Part shown: positions 54,357-63,164 of the stretch, piece after piece
How the letters are laid out: every line of letters begins with the position of its first letter
Position numbering within the stretch: the first letter of the stretch is position 1
Source of the DNA: Lentilitoribacter sp. Alg239-R112
GTDB taxonomy: Bacteria > Pseudomonadota > Alphaproteobacteria > Rhizobiales > Rhizobiaceae
Direction of reading: 5' to 3'
DNA: 64,000 nt
NCBI RefSeq assembly: GCF_900537175.1
Contig: NZ_LS999834.1
Coordinates: 1,473-65,472, forward strand
Notes under the pieces: generated by a model
What the model saw: the letters and a program-made list of their open reading frames with translations, nothing else
Databases searched by the model: none
Told to the model about the DNA's origin: nothing
Program-made: the position numbers and the translations under genes

Positions 54357-54877
54357 CAAAGGGTTCCACGCAGCAGGATTGGTGCACCAGTGGGCACGTT
54401 GAAAATCTGCTGCGGCTCATCACCTTCTAACGAGGTTCCATATTGCGTTCCCTGGCCGCGATAGGTGCAGACCAGGCGGGCTGTGATCGCGTCTTTATGA
54501 AACTTTCTGCAGGCGTTGTCTGTCACCTTTTCTAGCCGCAGGCGCAAATATTCCGTCCCCATGAGCGCGGAGAAAAGTTGCGCCAAGGCATCGATGTCGT
54601 TGACCAGCATATCACACGCCGAACCTTCCGGGGTTCCGGCAATTTCGCACAATTGATGCACAGCATCGGCAATGCGGTTCTGCGGCAGAATCAGCCGGCC
54701 CTCCGGCAGGTTTTCTGGCGGAAGTTGGTCGATCCAGGTTTGGAAATCGGACTGAAACTTCCGTTTCCACAGGGTTGCCGCACAATTGTGCTCGCGAATA
54801 GCGATCAGGTCTTGCGGCTCCCTGGCAATGACCACGCCTTTGGCGTGTTCAATGATTTCTTCGCAAATAAAATTCAT
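54242..54877 (-). CDS. DUF1826 domain protein
   Basis: The 211-residue protein matches the DUF1826 family, whose genes regularly accompany COG0523 metal-chaperone GTPases. Visible segments include VNDIDALAQLFSALMG, CRKFHKDAITARLVCTYRG, GTLWPETPESGLLHRSPP and LLLVLDPVSDP. The H-x-D (FHKD) and later HRSPP recall metal- or oxygenase-type centres, but no activity is established. It starts 12 nt after the GTPase gene, in one operon, and a 3' fragment of the same gene lies at 51904-52018. Confidence 0.9.
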   Translation of the reverse strand: MNFICEEIIEHAKGVVIAREPQDLIAIREHNCAATLWKRKFQSDFQTWIDQLPPENLPEGRLILPQNRIADAVHQLCEIAGTPEGSACDMLVNDIDALAQLFSALMGTEYLRLRLEKVTDNACRKFHKDAITARLVCTYRGQGTQYGTSLEGDEPQQIFNVPTGAPILLRGTLWPETPESGLLHRSPPIDGTGETRLLLVLDPVSDPENDV

Positions 54878-54889
54878 AGCGTTTGAGAC

Positions 54890-56101
54890 CTATGCCGCTT
54901 GATCCGCGCGCCGCCAGGCGGGGAAGGGATCGGGATAGTTTTTAAGATCATCCAGTGAGGTCGCTTCCGAAACAGGCACCAGACAATCATCCAGACGGGT
55001 CTTGAGTGCTGGCCAATCAATGCCGGCACCAATGAAGACAATTTCCTGACGTCGATCGCCCCATGGCTCCTGCCAATGGGCTTTCATGTAAGCGACAGCG
55101 GTTTCATGGGTTGGCCTGTTGGCCTCTGGCACTGTTGCCCACCATTGGCCCAAAGGCGATACTGATGAAAGTGCGCCCGCAAGCGAAAACTCAGCCACCC
55201 ATTCGTGGCGTGAAGCAATCCAGAAATGCCCCTTGGCGCGAATAACACCGGGCAATGAACCGTTTAGTAAGTTTCCGATCTTCTCCGGCACGAAAGGCTG
55301 CCGGGCGCGATATACATAGGAGGCAACGCCATATTCTTCGGTTTCCGGAACGTGATCGGCAAAACCATAAAGCTCTTTCGCCCACATTGGATGTTCATGC
55401 GCCTTGTCAAAATCAAACATTCCAGTATCGAGAATGGCCTTCGCATCCACATCGGAATGGTCGGTTTCAATGATCTTGGCATCAGCATTCAAACTGCGAA
55501 TGATCTTGCGGGCCGCGTCCACACGTTCCGGTCCAGCGTCGCTAATTTTGTTCAAAATGACAATATCCGCAAATTCGATCTGGTCAGTCAGCAAGTGTAC
55601 CAGCGTGCGGTCATCTTCTTCACCAAGCGACTCGCCATGGTCTTTCAAAAAATCATGAGATGAGAAATCCTTGAGCAGATTAACCGCATCAACCACGGTC
55701 ACCATCGTATCAAGGCGCGAAACATCCGAGAGGCTTTGGCCATTTTCATCGCGGAATTCAAATGTAGCCGCAACGGGCAGGGGCTCTGATATGCCTGTTG
55801 ATTCAATGAGCAGATAGTCAAAACGGCCCTCGGACGCCAATTTACGAACTTCATCCAACAGGTCATCTCGGAGTGTGCAGCAGATGCAGCCATTGGACAT
55901 TTCCACAAGCGTTTCATCGGTCCGGCTTAGTTCTGTATCAGCACGGACAAGGTCGGCATCGATGTTCACTTCTGACATGTCATTGACAATAACCGCCACG
56001 CGGCGACCATCGCGATTGTTTAAAACGCGGTTGAGAAGCGTGGTTTTTCCAGCGCCGAGAAAACCAGACAAAACTGTGACGGGAAGGCGAGCATCAGACA
56101 A
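54890..56101 (-). CDS. zigA: COG0523-family GTPase, probable zinc chaperone (ZigA-like)
   Basis: The 403-residue protein has a G3E GTPase domain: Walker [13 protein letters not shown] at the start, the metal motif CICCTLRDD around residue 70, [21 protein letters not shown], and a C-terminal CobW-like domain. COG0523 proteins of this sort insert zinc into client proteins under zinc limitation. A perfect palindrome at 56121-56139, just upstream, looks like a Zur operator, supporting zinc control. The DUF1826 gene follows 12 nt downstream. Confidence 0.9.
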   Translation of the reverse strand: MSDARLPVTVLSGFLGAGKTTLLNRVLNNRDGRRVAVIVNDMSEVNIDADLVRADTELSRTDETLVEMSNGCICCTLRDDLLDEVRKLASEGRFDYLLIESTGISEPLPVAATFEFRDENGQSLSDVSRLDTMVTVVDAVNLLKDFSSHDFLKDHGESLGEEDDRTLVHLLTDQIEFADIVILNKISDAGPERVDAARKIIRSLNADAKIIETDHSDVDAKAILDTGMFDFDKAHEHPMWAKELYGFADHVPETEEYGVASYVYRARQPFVPEKIGNLLNGSLPGVIRAKGHFWIASRHEWVAEFSLAGALSSVSPLGQWWATVPEANRPTHETAVAYMKAHWQEPWGDRRQEIVFIGAGIDWPALKTRLDDCLVPVSEATSLDDLKNYPDPFPAWRRADQAA

Positions 56102-56120
56102 GGGGTATCTCCAATAAAAC

Positions 56121-56139
56121 TATGTAATGTTATTACATA
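56121..56139. promoter_or_regulatory. Candidate Zur box upstream of the COG0523 GTPase gene
   Basis: The sequence TATGTAATGTTATTACATA is a perfect 8-bp dyad with a 3-nt centre, 20 nt before the gene. It is close to the ATGTTATAACAT-type core used by Zur in alphaproteobacteria. The match is by eye. The remaining 56140-56355 stretch shows no gene. Confidence 0.65.
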
Positions 56140-56355
56140 ACTATGATGATTACCGGATAAATGCAACTGCCTTTGTTACATGAACTAAAATTTCTGTTCA
56201 TTGTTTTACGGGTTAACGGTTTTGATGCTTTAATTCGACAAATTTAAGTCAGATCTGAGTAGCTGAGGCGATCAGGCTTATCTGATATTGTCGCTAGTTT
56301 GCACAAAGCAGATAAAGATAACACTATCGGGTGGTGGCAGCCCTGCCTCGATCGA

Positions 56356-57555
56356 TCAATCCAGTTTTAACCGTAAAGCAATGATTGCGACAATGAATAT
56401 GACTATCCCGCCAACAATGAAAGGAACACCTACCGAAAACGTATCCACTAAAACTGCACCTAAAAATGGTGCCGATAGCAAAGCCGTTGTGTTTGCCGCC
56501 TCGCTCAACGCAGTGACTGATCCCATTCGTTCTTCTGGCACTGTGTTTTGTAGCACTATGCGCACCGGTACGACTGACATTGCAGTTGCAAAGCCCAATG
56601 TTAGAAAAAGACTGATTAAAAGTACAGTACTCATATCCGCATTGCTTGAATCAAATGTTCCAAGAATCAAGAGAATAATAGCAGACAAAGTTGCGCCAGC
56701 GGCAACCCAGTATTGCGGGCGTTTCACATTAGGAAGTAAAGAAAAAAGCATTGATCCGCATACACCACCTATCCCTACCGCAGCAAGTGCATAACCCAAA
56801 TGCTGCTGCTCAAAGTTCAAGTTACGGGTTAGAGGAGCAATGAAAGTGTCATAGATGAAGATGGCGAAATAGCTTATAGCCATCATGAAGAGGGCCGTTT
56901 TTATCACAGGGCTTTGCCGGACAATAGCCATTCCATTCTTGACACCCGTTAACACACTGTCTGAACTATTCTCATCTTGAAAAGACTTGCGTTCAATCTT
57001 GTTGAGGCGTAGCGCAAAAGCTGCGGCGGATGCTGAAATTATTGAATTGAGAATAAAGATCACATCGGGTGCGAACCATATCAAAAATGCACCTCCAGCA
57101 CTTGGTGCAACAATTTTGGAGGCTTGATTAATGCCGTGGCTCAGGCCATTTGCGGAGGTTCTGTTTTCTTTTGTAGTCAGTGCCTGAATCGCGGCCTGTT
57201 TGGCGGGGGTAAAGAAACAGTCTACGGAGCTGCGCACTGTCACCAGCACGATCAGTGTAGTCCAATCTCCCGCAAAGAAAAATGTACCGGTGACGATCGC
57301 TCTGCCAAGATTGCTGTAAATCAGAACTGACTTGATAGACCAGCGATCTACAAACACACCCGCGAAAGGCCCTATTACCAAGTATGGAGCCCCTAGACCG
57401 ACTGCCAAAGCTGCATAGGCAAAGCTAGGCGCATCCCATACGAACGCTAACAATGCTCCAATCGCTACAAAATCCAGCCAGTCAGAAAAATCTGCAGGTA
57501 GCTGTGCGATAAAGAGTTTTCTGAGTTCAATATTTTTAAGGGCTTGTGGATACAT
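56356..57555 (-). CDS. MFS transporter
   Basis: The 399-residue protein has about twelve hydrophobic segments and family marks such as FVDRWSIKSVLIYSNLGRA at the first inner loop and LFMMAISYFAIFIYDTF in the second half. It resembles drug/siderophore-type exporters with the conserved IGPFAGVFVDR stretch. ATG at 57555 is chosen because the longer frame (to 57624) enters the divergent methyltransferase gene. The substrate is unknown. Confidence 0.87.
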   Translation of the reverse strand: MYPQALKNIELRKLFIAQLPADFSDWLDFVAIGALLAFVWDAPSFAYAALAVGLGAPYLVIGPFAGVFVDRWSIKSVLIYSNLGRAIVTGTFFFAGDWTTLIVLVTVRSSVDCFFTPAKQAAIQALTTKENRTSANGLSHGINQASKIVAPSAGGAFLIWFAPDVIFILNSIISASAAAFALRLNKIERKSFQDENSSDSVLTGVKNGMAIVRQSPVIKTALFMMAISYFAIFIYDTFIAPLTRNLNFEQQHLGYALAAVGIGGVCGSMLFSLLPNVKRPQYWVAAGATLSAIILLILGTFDSSNADMSTVLLISLFLTLGFATAMSVVPVRIVLQNTVPEERMGSVTALSEAANTTALLSAPFLGAVLVDTFSVGVPFIVGGIVIFIVAIIALRLKLD

Positions 57556-57638
57556 ACCGAGAAACTGCCTTGAAATCGATCGAACTGCAATATTGATCTT
57601 AGTTGCAAAACGGCCGTTCAACATTTAAACTGTCAGGG

Positions 57639-58379
57639 ATGGACGCGCTGTATCATAACACTGACATTGTTGAAGTCTATGATGCAATAAATACATCGCG
57701 CGAAGATTTTGATTTTTATATTGGGGAATTGCCAATTGCTCCAGCTACTGTCTTAGACATCGGTTGCGGTACGGGTACATTTGCGCTCGATCTAGCAAGG
57801 CGTGGATATATGGTCACTGCTATCGACCCCGCACCTCAGATGGTCGCCAGAGCCGCGCAGAAAGATACTCATGGCTCAGTAGAGTGGGTCACTGGTTTCG
57901 TTTCTGACTTGCCTGGTAATGCCAAATTCGATGCGGCAATCATGACGGGTCACGCCTTTCAATGTCTTCTAGACGATACCCAGGTTTTTACGCTTTTTAA
58001 GGCAATTAAGAAACGCCTGCCTATTGGAGGATCGTTCTGGTTAGAAACGCGCAATCCTGCGGCCAAAAGCTGGCTTCGTTGGACACCCGAACATGCCACT
58101 CGACCGATTGCTCTAGGAGGAGGCCGATCGGTTCAAGTGGTTCACGAGCTTCTGGAGGTTAAAGACGATTTAGTGACTTTTAAGGAAAGATATAGTTTTA
58201 ATGATCAGCTCGGAACATTGACCTCTCAAAGCACTTTACGTTTTATGGAATTTGATGAACTAAAATGCATAGCGACTAAGTGCGGGTTAAAATTATTGGA
58301 GGTCTTCGGGAATTGGCAACGAGAACCGTTGGTAGCTGACAGTCCCGAAATAATCATTCGATTGACGAAAGATGCATAG
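57639..58379 (+). CDS. SAM-dependent methyltransferase (class I)
   Basis: The 246-residue protein has motif I VLDIGCGTGTFALDLARRG, ITAIDP-type second strand (VTAIDPAPQMV), and FDAAIMTGHAFQCLLD, all of the class I fold. The acceptor substrate cannot be predicted. The frame begins with TTG at 57603; ATG at 57639 (MDALYHNTDIVEVYD) is preferred on homology, though its ribosome site AGGG is unusually close. It diverges from the MFS gene. Confidence 0.87.
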   Translation: MDALYHNTDIVEVYDAINTSREDFDFYIGELPIAPATVLDIGCGTGTFALDLARRGYMVTAIDPAPQMVARAAQKDTHGSVEWVTGFVSDLPGNAKFDAAIMTGHAFQCLLDDTQVFTLFKAIKKRLPIGGSFWLETRNPAAKSWLRWTPEHATRPIALGGGRSVQVVHELLEVKDDLVTFKERYSFNDQLGTLTSQSTLRFMEFDELKCIATKCGLKLLEVFGNWQREPLVADSPEIIIRLTKDA

Positions 58380-58429
58380 CAGATATTTAAGTGCATTGTA
58401 GCGCTTTGCGCTTGAATGAATGATCTAAT

Positions 58430-59194
58430 TTAGATCAAACCGAAAACTAACTTAGAGTATGCCCAGACAATTCCCAGCAAAATTGGTTGATGTAGTAGAT
58501 ATGTGATGAGGCTGTGTCGCCCTAGAAATGCGAGTAACCGTATGGCAAAATTATTGTTATTCCACTGCTTGACCGTACCAAAAAAATCACGATCAACAAT
58601 GTATTTTGCAAATGCCATTCCAAGCAGAAATGGCGCAAACCATGGCAATATTGGTACATAATCATTGGATATTGGGATGTTGGCATTTAAACCTACCCAC
58701 CAGAGCAAAGGGGCATCGAAAAACTCTGATCTCAAGTAAAACGGTGCGATAATGACCGCAATTGCCGTTAAAACCAAGATAATCGCGGGTAAACGCAGAA
58801 AAAACAGGCCAATAACGCTTGCGGTTGCAATAGAATGCAATATGCCAAAAAATATCGGTGCTTGCGGCATGGCTTGATAGGTTGCAATTGAGATAATCGC
58901 AGCAGCACCTGCGACCATTGCGAAGCGTTTTACAAATGACCGAATACGAATAGCTTTCCCATGTCCCAGAACAAGGCTAAATCCTGCCAGAAACAAAAAG
59001 CTTGTTGCAATGGAGCGCGCGAAGCTTTTCCATTCGATTGTAAGCGTAAGACCACGTTCTACGAAGCCAAAAAACTCCAAATCCCATGTGAAATGAAAGA
59101 CCGCCATTGCGATAATGGCGATGCCACGCGCAAAATCCAGCGCCAATATGCGGGATCTTATTTTGCCAGATTCCACAGGTTGGTGCGCTTGCAT
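58430..59194 (-). CDS. DUF1624 (heparan-alpha-glucosaminide acetyltransferase-like) membrane protein
   Basis: The protein of about 254 residues has seven or so membrane helices and the DUF1624 opening RILALDFARGIAIIAMAVFHF followed by WDLEFFG. Related proteins acetylate sugars across membranes. The start is uncertain: the frame reaches 59221, which would overlap the FAD monooxygenase by 26 nt; ATG at 59194 sits just after that stop and has GAG nearby, so it is used here. The two genes are co-directional and tightly packed. Confidence 0.86.
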   Translation of the reverse strand: MQAHQPVESGKIRSRILALDFARGIAIIAMAVFHFTWDLEFFGFVERGLTLTIEWKSFARSIATSFLFLAGFSLVLGHGKAIRIRSFVKRFAMVAGAAAIISIATYQAMPQAPIFFGILHSIATASVIGLFFLRLPAIILVLTAIAVIIAPFYLRSEFFDAPLLWWVGLNANIPISNDYVPILPWFAPFLLGMAFAKYIVDRDFFGTVKQWNNNNFAIRLLAFLGRHSLITYLLHQPILLGIVWAYSKLVFGLI

Positions 59195-59195
59195 A

Positions 59196-60401
59196 TCACT
59201 CACGCTCAGCTCTCCAGCCATAAAGCCAGTTTAAATCGCGGCATAGGCTTTCAGGTGATTTTAGTGTTAGTACCAAATTGCGAGCTGCACGAATTGGCCC
59301 TTTCGCATGATAGGCAATGCGGTTGGTCATGGCCCGGGTTCGAACTTTGTCCACGCGTGCCTTACGTCGCTTTTCGTATTGTTGAAGACCCTGAGAGACC
59401 GCCTGTCCTGAATTGCAGATAAGATTTGCCAACACATAGGCATCTTCAATTGCCATAGCAGCTCCTTGCGCCATAAAAGGCGACATAGCGTGAGCGGCAT
59501 CGCCGATAAGGGCTATATTCGCGCCATTTGTCCAGGCGCCCTCGGCAACATGATTAATTGTCCAACAGCCGAGATGATCGGAAGATTTAAGCATTCTTAC
59601 CGTTGCAGGGTTAAGTGACATGGACAAAAGCATAGCATCAAAATCGGGTGTAACATGCGGGTCGCCCAGATGCTCGGTAACAAAGACAATATTACTTTGT
59701 TCATATTGGTCCGATGGATAAAGCGCGATATGCCCGTCACCATTCATCATTAGCATAATGTTGCTGCTGTTATTGATGTTGGCTGGCATGTGCGCGCGCG
59801 CTTTGGTATCGGTCATGAACCGCCATGCAACATAGCCAGTATAATCTACACCAGCCCCATTGGGTAGAATGCTGCGGGTATCAGACCAAACGCCATCAGC
59901 ACCAATAACCAAATCTGGCTTTTGTTCTAGACGTTGCTCAATATCTGTTTGAAGTGACTCGATGTTTGCAAAATTTAGCTCAGATGACAGTCGCAATTCG
60001 CAATTCGGCATATCTCGTACGGCATTTAACAGTTCACGCTGCAAATCAGTGCGTCGCATGAGTGCATAAGGTGCATGCCATTCATCTCGACTCAGTCTTG
60101 CTATTGGCAATGTTTTTATTGGTTTAAGCGATACACCATCTGTCATACAGATTGATTGCGGTTCAATCCAGTGTTTTTGCAACGCTGGCAATAGGCCAAG
60201 ATCAGTAAGGATATGCGTCGCATTGGGGGAAAGCTGAAGGCTTGCGCCAACTTCGCCTAGTTCATCCGCCTTTTCAAAGATGGCGACTTTTGCGCCAAAT
60301 TTGGCAAAGGCGATAGCTGTACATAGTCCTGCAATACCCGCACCAATTATTGCCACTAAAGGCGTGTTTGGACGGGGTGGAATATTGTCAGTTGATGACA
60401 T
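59196..60401 (-). CDS. FAD-dependent monooxygenase
   Basis: The 401-residue protein has the N-terminal FAD-binding fingerprint VAIIGAGIAGLCTAIAFAKFG, the DG motif region LVIGADGVWSDTR, and the second FAD motif ALIGDAAHAMSPFMAQGAAM, typical of aromatic hydroxylases of the salicylate hydroxylase/UbiH-like group. It hydroxylates an aromatic or similar substrate with NAD(P)H and oxygen; the substrate is unknown. It starts ahead of the DUF1624 gene in one operon and is preceded by the zf-CHCC gene on the same strand. Confidence 0.9.
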   Translation of the reverse strand: MSSTDNIPPRPNTPLVAIIGAGIAGLCTAIAFAKFGAKVAIFEKADELGEVGASLQLSPNATHILTDLGLLPALQKHWIEPQSICMTDGVSLKPIKTLPIARLSRDEWHAPYALMRRTDLQRELLNAVRDMPNCELRLSSELNFANIESLQTDIEQRLEQKPDLVIGADGVWSDTRSILPNGAGVDYTGYVAWRFMTDTKARAHMPANINNSSNIMLMMNGDGHIALYPSDQYEQSNIVFVTEHLGDPHVTPDFDAMLLSMSLNPATVRMLKSSDHLGCWTINHVAEGAWTNGANIALIGDAAHAMSPFMAQGAAMAIEDAYVLANLICNSGQAVSQGLQQYEKRRKARVDKVRTRAMTNRIAYHAKGPIRAARNLVLTLKSPESLCRDLNWLYGWRAERE

Positions 60402-60432
60402 TTTTCAAGGCTTTGTGTTGTGCCGCAGCGGG

Positions 60433-60681
60433 TTAGGCGTTTTCTCGGTCTTCCCATAAGCAGCCAAAAGGTGCTGTGTCTTCATGGCCCAAGTTTGAGC
60501 GGTATCTGTATAAAGTTGAGCAGTATGGACACACAATTTCAGTATCATCACCCATTTCTAAATATTCATGAGGGTGATCAAAAGGTGGCTTTGCGCCCAC
60601 GCACATAAATTTTTTCGTACCGATATCGATAGACGGGTAACCTGCACTGTTGTGGAAATAAGGCATTTTATGGCCAGCCAT
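60433..60681 (-). CDS. zf-CHCC zinc-finger domain protein
   Basis: The 82-residue protein ends with the zf-CHCC zinc site (GAKPPFDHPHEYLEMGD, IVCPYCSTLYRYR) common in alphaproteobacteria and related to a mitochondrial complex I subunit, though its bacterial role is unsettled. It is 31 nt from the FAD monooxygenase on the same strand and diverges from the alpha/beta hydrolase gene. Confidence 0.92.
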   Translation of the reverse strand: MAGHKMPYFHNSAGYPSIDIGTKKFMCVGAKPPFDHPHEYLEMGDDTEIVCPYCSTLYRYRSNLGHEDTAPFGCLWEDRENA

Positions 60682-60807
60682 GCTATCAAGCTCCTGCTTT
60701 TATCTATATTTCGAGTCATCTTTAACGCTTTAAACAGTAAATGTGTAGAACTTTCAGCCATGCTGCGACAGTTTTGTTGCTAAATAAACAGATCAGGTGA
60801 TGTGAAG

Positions 60808-61608
60808 ATGGTTTATAAACCCCAAGAGATGTTAAATTTTGCAAGTAGCAATCCAGAAGGTCCAGAGAGTAAGGACATCCAAATCGCCTATTTTGATGTT
60901 GGCCCGCGTGAAGGTGTGCCTGTATTTCTCATTCATGGCTTTGCGTCATCGGCTCATGTCAATTGGGTGTTCACAGGCTGGGTGAAAACACTGACTGACG
61001 CGGGTTATCGGGTCATTGCTCTTGATCATAGAGGGCACGGTGCCAGCGAAAAGCCACATGAGCCAGAGTTTTATACGCCCAGTCTTATGGCGAGAGATGC
61101 AACAAATCTGCTTGATCATTTGAATATCGCAGATGCGCATTTTATTGGCTATTCAATGGGCGCGCGCGTATCTGCGTTCGTTGCAAAAAGTGAGCCGCAA
61201 TATGTTCGTTCGCTGACTTTTGGCGGATTAGGTATCGGCTTGGTAGAAGGTGTGGGCGATTGGGACCCGATAGCCGATGCATTACTTGCACCTTCGCTTG
61301 ATGAGGTGACCCATGAACGTGGGCGCATGTTTCGCGCCTTTGCTGATCAAACCAAAAGCGATCGTTATGCACTTGCAGCATGTATCGCATCCAATCGGGT
61401 GTTGGTAACTGAGGCAGAAGCTTCGCAGATGGCGATGCCAACGCTTATTGTGGTCGGAACCGAGGATGATATTGCCGGTTCACCAGAAGAGTTGGAAGCA
61501 CTTATGCCGAATGCGACTGCGATTGATGTGCCGGGTAGGGATCATATGTTGACGGTAGGTGATAAAGTATTCAAAGCGGCTGTTTTGGATCAACTATCGC
61601 AGTTTTGA
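60808..61608 (+). CDS. Alpha/beta hydrolase
   Basis: The 266-residue protein has the alpha/beta hydrolase elements VFLIHGFASSAHVNW, LDHRGHGASEKP, the nucleophile elbow FIGYSMGARVSAF, an acid after LIVVGTEDDIAG, and the catalytic histidine in VPGRDHMLTVGD. Start ATG at 60808 with AGGTGA upstream; a GTG at 60802 is possible. It sits in the usual Hyphomicrobiales slot beside the zf-CHCC and cysE genes. Substrate unknown. Confidence 0.93.
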   Translation: MVYKPQEMLNFASSNPEGPESKDIQIAYFDVGPREGVPVFLIHGFASSAHVNWVFTGWVKTLTDAGYRVIALDHRGHGASEKPHEPEFYTPSLMARDATNLLDHLNIADAHFIGYSMGARVSAFVAKSEPQYVRSLTFGGLGIGLVEGVGDWDPIADALLAPSLDEVTHERGRMFRAFADQTKSDRYALAACIASNRVLVTEAEASQMAMPTLIVVGTEDDIAGSPEELEALMPNATAIDVPGRDHMLTVGDKVFKAAVLDQLSQF

Positions 61609-61746
61609 TGCACATTTCCTTAAGTGAAAATAAAACAAAATCAGATCAAATGTTTGCAAAATCCAGTTTCTGACATATTTATAGAACTAGTGAATATTTA
61701 GTTCGCGATGCAAATAGGCAAAGATGCCATTGGTAAGGACGAAAAA

Positions 61747-62604
61747 ATGACCAATCAAGTTGGCAAGCTTCATCAGGGTAAAGTCGACTCTATGGACCCG
61801 ATTTGGGACACAATTCGCAAAGAAGCGGAAGAAGTTGTCGCAAATGATCCTGTTTTGACGACATTTATTTATACAAATATTCTCAACCAGCCTTCGCTGG
61901 AAGCTGCTGTTATCCATCGCATTTGCGAACGACTTGATCACCAGGATTTGAATTCAAGCATTTTGCAGCAGAATTTTCATGAAATGCGCAAGGCAGATCC
62001 AGATTGGGCGACGACTTTGCGTGTCGATATTCAGGCTGTTTATGACCGCGACCCCGCATGCAGCCGCTTTTTGCAGCCGCTGTTATATTTCAAGGGCTTT
62101 CACGCTGTACAAACGCATCGTTTGGCAAGTTGGATGTGGAATAACGGGCGAGAAGATTTTGCTCTCTATTTGCAATCGCGTTCTTCAGCAATATTCCAAA
62201 CGGATATCGATCCTGCTGCGAAAATGGGCAAGGGGATATTCTTCGATCATGCAACCGGAATTGTCGTTGGTCGCACAGCAACAATAGGCGATAATGTGTC
62301 TATTCTGCAAAATGTGACGCTTGGCGGAACTGGTAAAGAAGAAGGCGACCGTCACCCTAAAATTGGTTGCGGTGTTTTGATCGGTTCTGGTGCAAAAGTA
62401 CTTGGCAATATCAAGGTTGGTGATTGCTCACGCATTGCTGCAGGTTCGGTTGTGCTTAAGGAGGTACCACCAAAAACAACTGTCGCCGGTGTGCCAGCGC
62501 GTATTGTGGGTGAGGCGGGTTGCCAAGAGCCTTCTCGCGCCATGGATCAGATTATTAATCCTGCAACGCAAGCTGAAGTTGGCGACAGTGATAAAAATGA
62601 TTAA
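61747..62604 (+). CDS. cysE: Serine O-acetyltransferase
   Basis: CysE acetylates L-serine to O-acetylserine for cysteine synthesis. The 285-residue protein has the N-terminal helical domain (TIRKEAEEVVANDPVLTTF) and left-handed beta-helix hexapeptides: GIFFDHATGIVVGRTATIG, NVTLGGTGKEEGDRHPKIG and GAKVLGNIKVG. The upstream frame to 61708 is not needed; ATG at 61747 is used. DUF3126 follows after about 105 nt. Confidence 0.95.
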   Translation: MTNQVGKLHQGKVDSMDPIWDTIRKEAEEVVANDPVLTTFIYTNILNQPSLEAAVIHRICERLDHQDLNSSILQQNFHEMRKADPDWATTLRVDIQAVYDRDPACSRFLQPLLYFKGFHAVQTHRLASWMWNNGREDFALYLQSRSSAIFQTDIDPAAKMGKGIFFDHATGIVVGRTATIGDNVSILQNVTLGGTGKEEGDRHPKIGCGVLIGSGAKVLGNIKVGDCSRIAAGSVVLKEVPPKTTVAGVPARIVGEAGCQEPSRAMDQIINPATQAEVGDSDKND

Positions 62605-62709
62605 TCACGGGCTCTGTTTCTAAATAACGTTGATGTAGGTCAATTTAGACTTTGAATGTAGCTCATCTCGTGGCAATAAGCTGCCACGAATCTTAAATGG
62701 AGAATACTC

Positions 62710-62913
62710 GTGAATCCTGACGAAATTAAAAAGCTCGACGATTACTTAAAACGCGTTCTAAACCCCACCATCGAAGTGCGTGCTCGCCCTAAGAAAGACG
62801 ATTCTGCTGAGGTATATGCAGGGGACGAATTTATTGGCGTGATCTATCTCGATGATGAAGATGGCGATCGTTCATTTAACTTCTCAATGGCGATTCTCGA
62901 CGTTGATCTTTAG
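62710..62913 (+). CDS. DUF3126 family protein
   Basis: This 67-residue protein matches the small DUF3126 family of alphaproteobacteria (MNPDEIKKLDDYLKRVL, then EVYAGDEFIGVIYLDDEDGD), commonly next to cysE. It starts at GTG with GGAG 8 nt upstream and ends at a strong terminator. Its role is not established. Confidence 0.93.
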   Translation: MNPDEIKKLDDYLKRVLNPTIEVRARPKKDDSAEVYAGDEFIGVIYLDDEDGDRSFNFSMAILDVDL

Positions 62914-62928
62914 ATCATGTTTAAAAGT

Positions 62929-62951
62929 CGGGGCGAAACGCCCCGGTTTTT
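62929..62951 (+). terminator. Terminator after the DUF3126 gene
   Basis: A perfect stem CGGGGCG / CGCCCCG with loop AAA and a following TTTTT lies 16 nt after the DUF3126 stop codon. Confidence 0.95.
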
Positions 62952-63164
62952 AGGCACAAGGATGACTATTTCCCTTAGTTTTCCACACCATTAAACATAA
63001 TTAAATTTTTTAAAATAGTTTAATCGATTTAGTGCTGGCGCCATCTTAAAATATATGGATAGAAGACGGCAAGCTCGGATCTTCATCGTAAATCTGTATA
63101 TGTAACAGTCAGTAAGATCTTGTAAAACTGCACAAATGTGCTCACGAGATGGAGAATAAATATC

